This document shows positions 8,682-15,494 of a stretch of 64,000 nt of DNA, piece after piece. Source of the stretch: Blautia sp. MSJ-9 (GTDB taxonomy: Bacteria; Bacillota; Clostridia; Lachnospirales; Lachnospiraceae); NCBI RefSeq assembly GCF_018919065.1, contig NZ_JAHLQG010000040.1:1-64000 (forward strand), read 5' to 3'. The translations under genes and the position numbers were made by a program. The notes beneath the pieces are model-generated. The model was not told the origin of the DNA and searched no databases. It saw nothing but the letters and a program-made list of their open reading frames with translations. Numbering within the stretch: position 1 is the first letter of the stretch; every line of letters begins with the position of its first letter.

Positions 8682-9785
8682 ATGAGCAGAATTGGAATTG
8701 TAACATTTTTTAAATCTTATAATTACGGTGTATGGCTTCAGGCATATGCAACACAAACAGCATTGGAAGAATTGGGACACTCGGTGGAAATAATCAACTA
8801 TGCTAATCCGTTGGAAGAACAAAAATTTAAATATTGTTATAAAGAGGGAGGGAAAATACGAGGATATATAACTTCATTTTTTAAATCTCTGTTATTTGGT
8901 AAGGTAAGATATTATAAAAAAGCATTTGGAAAGCATTTAAATTCGTATTATCATATTTCGGCAGAAAATTATCATAACTATTCTGAAATGTCAGAAATAC
9001 AGTACGATATTTTGGTTGCTGGAAGTGATCAAATCTGGAGCCCGGATACGACAAATGGAGAGTTGGATTTAGTTTTTTTGCTTAGATTTGGTAAGGCAGA
9101 TAAAAGAGTATCTATTGCCTCTAGTATAGGAAGTAAACAAATAAGAAATCAGGACATTGCACTTTTTAAAGAGGCTTTTAAGTACTTTGATGCAATTAGT
9201 GTACGCGAGGAGTTTGCTAAAAAAGAGTTACAGCCATTGACAAAAATTCCAATACAGGTTATTGCAGATCCGACATTTTTGATAAAAAAGGATATGTGGG
9301 AAGTTCTTATAAAAGAAAAGGCAACATATTTATGCGAAGAAAAAAAATATATACTTACTTATTTTGTTTCTGAGGATAAGCGTTCGGAGAGATTTTGTAA
9401 CATGATACAAGGATATATTCGAAAATTTAAATTACCTGTCTGGTGTGTCCAATTTAGTACATATAAAAATAAAGATTGTGACAAAAAAGTAGTTGGCGCA
9501 ACAATGGCAGATTTTTTAAAATTGATTAAACATGCAAGACTGGTTATTACGGACTCTTTTCATGGAACTGTATTATCTGCAAATTTAAATACTGATTTTG
9601 TGGTAATTGAAAACAAAAAAAATCCCGAACGTGTCAGAAATATATTAGATAAATTGGGATTGCTTGAAAGAATAAATTTGGTTCCGGACAAATACAGTGA
9701 TATTGAATTTTCAGTAGTAAATAAAAGAATAGAAAAAATTCATGATGATTCACTAAATTGGATAAAAGAAACGTTGAGAGTGTAA
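8682..9785 (+). CDS. Polysaccharide pyruvyl transferase family protein
   Basis: This 367-residue protein of the PF04230 family (CsaB/WcaK relatives) transfers a pyruvyl ketal from phosphoenolpyruvate to a sugar. It starts with IGIVTFFKSYNYGVWLQAYA and has VAGSDQIWSPDTTNGELD (about 110-127), VIADPTFL and LVITDSFHGTVLSANL (about 287-302), all typical. GGGGAT precedes the ATG at 8682. It pairs with the F420-hydrogenase-beta-like gene six bases downstream, a pairing common in capsule clusters of gut Firmicutes and Bacteroidetes. Pyruvylation would add negative charge to the polymer. Confidence 0.88.
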   Translation: MSRIGIVTFFKSYNYGVWLQAYATQTALEELGHSVEIINYANPLEEQKFKYCYKEGGKIRGYITSFFKSLLFGKVRYYKKAFGKHLNSYYHISAENYHNYSEMSEIQYDILVAGSDQIWSPDTTNGELDLVFLLRFGKADKRVSIASSIGSKQIRNQDIALFKEAFKYFDAISVREEFAKKELQPLTKIPIQVIADPTFLIKKDMWEVLIKEKATYLCEEKKYILTYFVSEDKRSERFCNMIQGYIRKFKLPVWCVQFSTYKNKDCDKKVVGATMADFLKLIKHARLVITDSFHGTVLSANLNTDFVVIENKKNPERVRNILDKLGLLERINLVPDKYSDIEFSVVNKRIEKIHDDSLNWIKETLRV

Positions 9786-9791
9786 TAAGAG

Positions 9792-10760
9792 ATGAATAAA
9801 TATTATTATGCGTATTATAAAAAAGATGAAATTAGAAATTCTGCTTCTGGTGGAATAGGACATGCGCTTGCAATGGATGTATTAAATAAAAGTGGTATTG
9901 TATATGGAGTTTCATACAGTGATGATTTTAAAAGTGCTCAATATCTAAGAATAAATGAGATTAATAAGATTGAAAAATTAAGTGGTTCGAAATATATTAC
10001 AGCAGAAAAAAGAATGCCGGATGGAAGCTTTGTATTTGAAAATGTGAAAAAGGATCTAAAGGATAAAAAATTGGTACTTTTTACAGGACTTCCCTGTGAA
10101 ATTGCTGCATTGAATAATTATTTAGACAGACAGGGCATAGATACAGAAAAAGAGAAAATGATAACTGTAGATTTAATTTGTCAGGGTCCTTTGAGTAGTA
10201 AAGAACAAAGTCAGTATATAGAATTTTTGGAAAAAAAGTATAAAAGCAGACTGATTGATTTTACAGTACGATACAAAAATCCATATTGGAAACCGGTATA
10301 TCTGAAAGCTGTTTTTGAAAATGGAAAAAAACATATAAAGCCACTATATGAAACAGATTTTGGCAGAGCCTTTCTCATTTATGGAAAAGAAGGCTGTTTT
10401 CATTGTAAATATAAGAATGAAAACCATCAGGCAGATATTACAATAGGGGACTTTTGGGGAATAAAGGAGAATGAAAACGGATATAACAAAATGGGAACAT
10501 CTGTAGTAGTTACACATACTGAGAAAGGGAACGATACATTTAAACAGTTAGCTAATATCTGCTTTGGAGAGGTCACCGAAGATAAGGCAATTGATAAGAA
10601 TTCTATGTATGGTAATTCAAGAGAGAAATACTCAAATTATGCTACATTTAAAAGTAGCTATTTAAAAAACGATTTACATAAAGCAGTGTTTGATTCGAGA
10701 AGTATTTTAAGTAAAGTAAAATATTTATTAAAATTATTGCTCGGGTTAAAACCTTATTGA
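9792..10760 (+). CDS. Coenzyme F420 hydrogenase/dehydrogenase beta-subunit-like protein
   Basis: This 322-residue protein has the FrhB/FdhB architecture. An N-terminal part (RNSASGGIGHALAMDVL, then YGVSYSDDF) is followed by VLFTGLPCEIAALNNYL and a C-terminal domain with LICQGPLSSKEQ, YGKEGCFHCKYKNENHQAD and TIGDFWGIKE. The CFHC pair and nearby cysteines suggest an iron-sulfur or flavin redox site. Clostridia of this type do not make F420, so flavin is the likelier cofactor. Homologues sit beside polysaccharide pyruvyl transferases, as here, but their reaction in polymer synthesis is not established. It probably acts in the cytoplasm on the repeat unit or its precursor. Confidence 0.85.
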   Translation: MNKYYYAYYKKDEIRNSASGGIGHALAMDVLNKSGIVYGVSYSDDFKSAQYLRINEINKIEKLSGSKYITAEKRMPDGSFVFENVKKDLKDKKLVLFTGLPCEIAALNNYLDRQGIDTEKEKMITVDLICQGPLSSKEQSQYIEFLEKKYKSRLIDFTVRYKNPYWKPVYLKAVFENGKKHIKPLYETDFGRAFLIYGKEGCFHCKYKNENHQADITIGDFWGIKENENGYNKMGTSVVVTHTEKGNDTFKQLANICFGEVTEDKAIDKNSMYGNSREKYSNYATFKSSYLKNDLHKAVFDSRSILSKVKYLLKLLLGLKPY

Positions 10761-10776
10761 TATAGAAGGTAAATTT

Positions 10777-12219
10777 ATGATAGAAGATAGAAAAACTGCA
10801 AGTATAAATCTGGCAAAAAATACGATGATATTAACAATCGGAATGATTTGTACACAAGGTTTGGGCTTTTTGTTACTTCCTCTTTATACATCTGTTCTGG
10901 ATACAAATGAATACGGAGTGTATGATCTTTTGATTACTTATGGAATGTTGCTTTTTCCGATTGTAGGAGGACAGTTTGAGCAGGGATTGTTTCGTTTTAT
11001 GCTGGATGCTCAAAATGATGAGGAAAGGATATCAGAATTATTTTCTACAGTATTTGTAATTGATATTTTGCATGTAGTTCTTTATGTGATTTTTGGAGGG
11101 ATAATTAGTGTATTTTATGAAATTGATTATCTGCCATTTTTATTGATATATGTATGCATGCAGGTTTTTTATACATTGATGCAACAATTTGTCAGGGGAT
11201 TGGGGAAAAGCAGCGTCTATGCGATTGCAAATTTCTTATCCGCAGGCTTGACAATCATTTTAAATGTGTTTTTTTTGGTAGTTGTTCGTATGAGATTGAC
11301 GGGAATGTTCTTTTCAGTAACTATATCATATATGGTGTCAATTATGTATATGTGTGTATGTGTGCAACCGTGGAAATATTTCAATATAGAAAAAATAGAT
11401 AAAAAAACATTGCATTCAATAAGAAAATATTCATTACCGTTAATTCCAAACAACTTGTCATGGTGGGTTGTAAATGTTTCAGATCGTACAATTATAACTT
11501 ATTTTCTTGGATTGAGTTTTAATGGAATTTATACTGTGGCGAATAAATTTTCAAATGTATTTATTACTATATATAATGTATTTAATGTATCATGGACGGA
11601 AACTGTTTCATTATATTATGAAAATGAGGATAGAGATGTTTTTCTGAGTGATATGATAACTGTGATGTATCGACTGTTTTCCAGTATGTGCTTTGGAATA
11701 GTAGGATTTATGCCGTTTATTTTTCCGATACTTGTAAATAGTAAATACCAAAAAGGATATAATCAGGTTATTATTCTTATGTATGCAATGTTGCTAAGAG
11801 TTGTAGTTGGATTATATAGTTGTATTTATGTTGCTATGAAAGATTCTGGAAAAATTGCAGTTACTTCTGCAATGGCAGCAGTTATAAATATTTTGGTGAA
11901 TGTAATGCTAATTGGGAAATTAGGTATTTATGCAGCTTCAATATCAACGTTTACTGCATTTGGTGTAATGGCAGTTGTAAGATATCTGGATATCAACAAA
12001 ACTATGAATATTCGCATTGAAAAAAAGACATTGTTGAGTTCCGGTATAATAGCTGGAATTATGTTAATTGGTTATTATAGAAAAAACAAATACGTGAATG
12101 TGATTTTACTTATGATAGCAGTTACATATGCTGTTTATATGAATAAGGATTTAATAAAAAAGGTGATACAATATATATATGAAAAAATGTTATTCAATTC
12201 TGGCAATAAATCTGGATAA
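10777..12219 (+). CDS. Oligosaccharide flippase (Wzx, MOP superfamily)
   Basis: This 480-residue membrane protein with about 12-14 predicted helices begins IEDRKTASINLAKNTMILTI. The family-typical segments GFLLLPLYTSVLDTNEYGVY and ISVFYEIDYLPF follow, then a mid-protein SLPLIPNNLSWWVVNVSDR. It moves undecaprenyl-linked repeat units across the membrane for the EpsG-like polymerase. Downstream, 12 bases separate its stop from the first gene of the candidate peptide cluster and no terminator is visible, so the two groups may share a transcript. Confidence 0.92.
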   Translation: MIEDRKTASINLAKNTMILTIGMICTQGLGFLLLPLYTSVLDTNEYGVYDLLITYGMLLFPIVGGQFEQGLFRFMLDAQNDEERISELFSTVFVIDILHVVLYVIFGGIISVFYEIDYLPFLLIYVCMQVFYTLMQQFVRGLGKSSVYAIANFLSAGLTIILNVFFLVVVRMRLTGMFFSVTISYMVSIMYMCVCVQPWKYFNIEKIDKKTLHSIRKYSLPLIPNNLSWWVVNVSDRTIITYFLGLSFNGIYTVANKFSNVFITIYNVFNVSWTETVSLYYENEDRDVFLSDMITVMYRLFSSMCFGIVGFMPFIFPILVNSKYQKGYNQVIILMYAMLLRVVVGLYSCIYVAMKDSGKIAVTSAMAAVINILVNVMLIGKLGIYAASISTFTAFGVMAVVRYLDINKTMNIRIEKKTLLSSGIIAGIMLIGYYRKNKYVNVILLMIAVTYAVYMNKDLIKKVIQYIYEKMLFNSGNKSG

Positions 12220-12231
12220 AAGGGAGTTAGA

Positions 12232-13395
12232 ATGATGTACTATTCAATCGGACCAATAAACCTAAAAACAGAAATAAAACTACCAGCAAGCTATAATCAG
12301 TTTTGTGCAAATCCGCCAGTTGATGACAGGAAATCAATTACACTTATCGAAGTTAGGGAAGAACCTAAGACTGAAGATGCTTCCAAGATATCAGAATTTT
12401 CCCTGATGATTGTATGGAAAAAAGATGACGGATGGATTTTTGAGTCGACGGATCATAATGGTTTTCTGACTGTCAGCAAAGATTATTCGAAAGGTGAATT
12501 TTACTGTGGACATATTGGAAGAACTGAGGAAATAATTTCAAATGATACAAATGGATGGGAGACTCTGGATTCAGTGGCTGTTTTGCAGCCACTTCTTCAG
12601 GCAATGCTGGAATGTCGGTTGATCTATGAAGGTTTTGGGATTCTGCATTCAGCCTGTGTACAGCTGGATTCAAAAGCGATTGCCTTTTCAGCACCATCAG
12701 GTACCGGTAAATCTGAGCGTGCATCAGGTTTTGTGAAGTATTTGGGCGCATCCTGGATATCAGGGGACCGGCCTGCAGTAGATCCTGTTTGTGGGAAAGC
12801 TTTTGGCGTACCGTGGGATGGAAAGGAACAGATTTTTGTGAATGAGTCTGCTCCGCTTCTGGCAATCACAGAGATACGTCGGGGCGGGAGCGTACTGGTC
12901 AGGAAAATGACAAAAAAGCAGAAAATGCAGTTTCTGTCAACACAGATGATGATTCCGATGTGGGATACAGAACTTACCAGAAGGGTATTTATTATCCTTC
13001 AACAGATGATAAACAATATTCCAATCTATAGATTATACTGTGATATTTCAGAACAGTCGATCAGACAGGTGTATGATATATTATTTAAACATCCGGAAAA
13101 AATAAGGAAAGCGAGAGTTGATAAAACGATGAAATTAAAAGAGAATTTTGAGGTTATAGAAATCGCGGGAGACTATATGGCAGTTCCGACAGGCGAAAAT
13201 ATGGCTCGTTATGGTGGTTCTGTTGTGTTAAATGAGGTTTCCGCATTTTTGCTGAATGCTATGAAGAATCCGGTAACCGAGGAAGAACTGTTGGAATTGT
13301 TATTGAATGAGTATGAAGTCAATCAGGAAAAGGCAGCAACAGATCTGAAGAATATTCTGAATACGTTTGAAAATCTGAAACTGATCGAAGAATGA
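12232..13395 (+). CDS. HPr-kinase-like P-loop protein fused to C-terminal PqqD domain
   Basis: This 387-residue protein has two parts. Residues about 100-290 resemble the HPr kinase/phosphorylase fold: GFGILHSACVQLDSKAIAFS leads into a P-loop APSGTGKS (154-161), then ISGDRPAVDPVCGKAFGVPW. Residues about 300-387 resemble PqqD, the RiPP recognition element that binds leader peptides (NFEVIEIAGDYMAVPTGE, VVLNEVSAFLLNAMKN, ending ENLKLIEE). In lasso-peptide clusters a similar kinase phosphorylates the precursor. Joined to a leader-binding domain, this protein may present or phosphorylate the precursor at 15163. Its stop overlaps the next start (ATGA). Low-complexity shadows aside, the gene looks intact. 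Confidence 0.8.
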   Translation: MMYYSIGPINLKTEIKLPASYNQFCANPPVDDRKSITLIEVREEPKTEDASKISEFSLMIVWKKDDGWIFESTDHNGFLTVSKDYSKGEFYCGHIGRTEEIISNDTNGWETLDSVAVLQPLLQAMLECRLIYEGFGILHSACVQLDSKAIAFSAPSGTGKSERASGFVKYLGASWISGDRPAVDPVCGKAFGVPWDGKEQIFVNESAPLLAITEIRRGGSVLVRKMTKKQKMQFLSTQMMIPMWDTELTRRVFIILQQMINNIPIYRLYCDISEQSIRQVYDILFKHPEKIRKARVDKTMKLKENFEVIEIAGDYMAVPTGENMARYGGSVVLNEVSAFLLNAMKNPVTEEELLELLLNEYEVNQEKAATDLKNILNTFENLKLIEE

Positions 13396-13886
13396 AAACA
13401 GTGGAGATTTCCATTTCAGACTGGAAAGAACTGATTTCACAGGGGAAAAATATTCCGGTCACGATTCAGCTTCATGGAACAAGTATGGAGCCTTTGATCA
13501 GAGGTTGGAGAGATTCGGTGACGATCGTACCGGTTACAGAAGAACTGCAAACTGGAGATATTGTACTGTTTCAGCGCAAAGACGGTTCTTATGTGGTACA
13601 CAGGTTTTATCAGATAAAGGGAGAATGGATACAGACATGGGGAGATAACTGTCGTTTTCCTGATGAACCAGTACCAGCTGAATCTGTGCTTGGAATAGTG
13701 TGTCTGGTTATTAAGAATGGAAATACCATTTGGCTGAATACCGATGAACAGAGGCAGAAGGGAATCCGGTGGATGAACAGCAGATTTCGCAGAAAGATGT
13801 GGTTCTTCTACCGTTTCTGGAAAGATCAGGCAGGCAGAGTACTGAGAAAACTGAAAAGGATAGAACAAAGGATTGTAAATGAATGA
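13392..13886 (+). CDS. S24/S26-family serine peptidase
   Basis: This 164-residue protein has the signal-peptidase/LexA-type catalytic core. LHGTSMEPLI carries the probable nucleophile S31, ELQTGDIVLFQRKDGSYVVH follows, and H70 stands where ER-type (SipW-like) signal peptidases have the catalytic histidine. No convincing membrane segment is visible, unlike ordinary signal peptidases, which suggests a cytoplasmic or peripheral enzyme. Between a PqqD fusion and a radical SAM enzyme, it may cut the leader from the peptide encoded downstream. The C-terminal third is basic and rich in Trp and Arg. It overlaps both neighbours (4 and 8 bases), so the three genes are probably translated together. Confidence 0.85.
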   Translation: MKTVEISISDWKELISQGKNIPVTIQLHGTSMEPLIRGWRDSVTIVPVTEELQTGDIVLFQRKDGSYVVHRFYQIKGEWIQTWGDNCRFPDEPVPAESVLGIVCLVIKNGNTIWLNTDEQRQKGIRWMNSRFRRKMWFFYRFWKDQAGRVLRKLKRIEQRIVNE

Positions 13887-15018
13887 AAAGAAGAATCCGA
13901 GAAATCTGGTAGAATTGCTGTCACGATTACAACAGGAAAAAGTGCCGGAAGAACAATATAAAATTCATATAGATTATTTTCTGGAAATGCAGACACGAAA
14001 GAAAGGGATTCCATGGAAGGGGCAGTTTGAACTGACGCCTCTTTGTAATCTGGACTGTAAAATGTGCTATGTGCATCTGCAAAAAGGACAGTTAAAGAAT
14101 CAGAGTTTATTAGAACCAGAGCTGTGGAGAGAACTGATGGAGCAGGCTGTTTCAGCTGGCATGAGAAAAGCAGTTCTGACTGGAGGGGAGTGTCTGCTGT
14201 ATCCGGGATTTGAAGAATTGTATTTATATCTGCAGTCGAAAGGTGTGGAGGTTCAGGTATATACGAATGGAATCCTGCTGACAGAGGAGAGAGTCTTATT
14301 TTTTAAAAAGAATATGCCGGCAAGGATTCAGGTCAGCGTATATGGAAGTTGTGAAGATGCTTATGAGAAGGTGACCGGACACAGGGAATATGAAAGAGTC
14401 AGGAAGAACATAGAACTTGCCAGACAGGTCGGTCTGCCGCTTCAGGTAGCTGTTACACCAAGTGTTTATATGGGAAAAGATGCCAGAAATATTGTTCGAT
14501 ATATGAGTGAAAACAGAATTCCATATCAGATCAATAACACGATTTTTGCACCAAGAAATGATACAGGGCGAGGTCAGGAAAAAATAGATACAACGCCAGA
14601 TGAGTATATTGAACTGTTTAAATTGCAGGCTCAGCTTTCCGGAGCTGAGCTTTGCCGGAGAGATGAAAAAATGCTTCCGGATGTTCCGGAAGATTCTGGA
14701 GAGAAAAAGGGAATCCGCTGTGCAGCAGGGATGAACAGCTTTCATATTGACTGGAAAGGAACCATGACGGGATGTGATATGCTAAATAGCGTCAAAGCGG
14801 AACCATTAAAAAAAGGGTTTGATCATTCATGGAAATTAATACATAAGGCCGCATTGGAATATCCGGCAGCTACTAAATGTGAAAATTGTTCTTATAATTC
14901 AGTGTGTGTATCTTGTCCGGCAATACATCAGCAGCTTGGTGAAAAACCGGGACACTGCAGTCTGATGGTGTGTGAGAGAACCAGAAGATTTGCGGCAGAA
15001 GGGTTGATTTCGCTATAA
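13879..15018 (+). CDS. Radical SAM/SPASM peptide maturase
   Basis: This 379-residue protein holds the radical SAM motif CNLDCKMC (C56, C60, C63) after ELTPL, then VLTGGECLLYPGFEELY, with strands and helices of a partial TIM barrel. The C-terminal SPASM region starts at C281 with a CxnGx4C pattern ending GTMTGC, then CENCSYNSVCVSC and further cysteines to about residue 370, enough for auxiliary iron-sulfur clusters. SPASM enzymes form carbon-sulfur or carbon-carbon crosslinks in ribosomal peptides. The enzyme lies 144 bases before a small Cys-containing precursor gene, its probable substrate. The ATG overlaps the peptidase stop by 8 bases. Which crosslink it makes cannot be inferred. Confidence 0.92.
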   Translation: MNEKKNPRNLVELLSRLQQEKVPEEQYKIHIDYFLEMQTRKKGIPWKGQFELTPLCNLDCKMCYVHLQKGQLKNQSLLEPELWRELMEQAVSAGMRKAVLTGGECLLYPGFEELYLYLQSKGVEVQVYTNGILLTEERVLFFKKNMPARIQVSVYGSCEDAYEKVTGHREYERVRKNIELARQVGLPLQVAVTPSVYMGKDARNIVRYMSENRIPYQINNTIFAPRNDTGRGQEKIDTTPDEYIELFKLQAQLSGAELCRRDEKMLPDVPEDSGEKKGIRCAAGMNSFHIDWKGTMTGCDMLNSVKAEPLKKGFDHSWKLIHKAALEYPAATKCENCSYNSVCVSCPAIHQQLGEKPGHCSLMVCERTRRFAAEGLISL

Positions 15019-15068
15019 AATAAACAAAAGTATTTTTGGTGTTTTCATTTACTTTCAGGAAGTAAGTG

Positions 15069-15132
15069 TTAACATAAATATGGTAACAGTATAAAAACAG
15101 GCGATTTGAAGTCTGCATTTGAACGGTTACCA
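15069..15132 (+). promoter_or_regulatory. Possible promoter and inverted repeat before the precursor peptide gene
   Basis: TTAACA (15069) and TATAAA (15090) are 15 bases apart, a short spacing. A 7-base inverted repeat, TGGTAAC (15081-15087) and GTTACCA (15126-15132), flanks the likely transcription start and could be an operator or a leader hairpin. This would allow the precursor to be expressed more strongly than the enzymes. Weak evidence. Confidence 0.3.
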
Positions 15133-15162
15133 CAAACTTTTATGACAGATGGAGGTGAAGAC

Positions 15163-15321
15163 GTGAAAAAAACATATGAGACACCTGTGGCAGAAAAGGT
15201 ATGCTTCAATTATAAGGAGCAGGTGGTTGCCTCTGGCAGCAGTGCTTGCTACTGGGTTGGACACACGACTCGTGGTTATCAGGGCTGCACAGAAGAGCAT
15301 ACAGGATCAATGAATAAGTAG
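15163..15321 (+). CDS. Putative RiPP precursor peptide (52 residues)
   Basis: The start is GTG 15163, six bases after a strong GGAGGTG; the same frame is open further upstream but has no better site. The leader part (residues 1-25) begins KKTYETPVAEK and ends NYKEQVVASG, a YxxP...F...VxAS pattern I know from small Clostridial peptides next to PqqD and radical SAM proteins. The remaining 27 residues carry two cysteines (in SSACYWVGH and YQGCTEEH), one Trp, two Tyr, three His and several Ser/Thr, suitable for crosslinking or phosphorylation. It follows the SPASM enzyme and is itself followed by a strong hairpin and an exporter gene. The product structure is unknown. Confidence 0.78.
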   Translation: MKKTYETPVAEKVCFNYKEQVVASGSSACYWVGHTTRGYQGCTEEHTGSMNK

Positions 15322-15338
15322 TACCTGCTATCTGCCAG

Positions 15339-15364
15339 AGAGGGGGATTTTCCCCCTCTGTTTT
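15339..15364 (+). terminator. Rho-independent terminator or attenuator after the precursor gene
   Basis: AGAGGGGGA (15339-15347) pairs perfectly with TCCCCCTCT (15351-15359) over a three-base loop and is followed by GTTTT. It begins 17 bases after the precursor stop and stands before the exporter gene, so partial read-through would give more precursor than exporter mRNA. Confidence 0.85.
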
Positions 15365-15494
15365 GCAAAATTATTAAAAAATTCTGTCCGGCAGCTATGA
15401 ATGTCTTATGTTTGTTTGTATGAGGGGATATTTATGGATCGCTCACAGTTGCCGACGGACTAAATATCAGGAAAATTATATACAAAGAAAAATT

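Noticed and set aside
15106-15162. Longer form of the precursor peptide (71 codons)
   Set aside because: The upstream codons have no ribosome site, and a strong GGAGGTG sits directly before GTG 15163.
12232-15321. Classification as a lasso peptide cluster
   Set aside because: There is no asparagine-synthetase-like lasso cyclase and the peptide core lacks a suitable Gly/Cys-1 plus Asp/Glu ring pattern; the radical SAM enzyme points to another chemistry.
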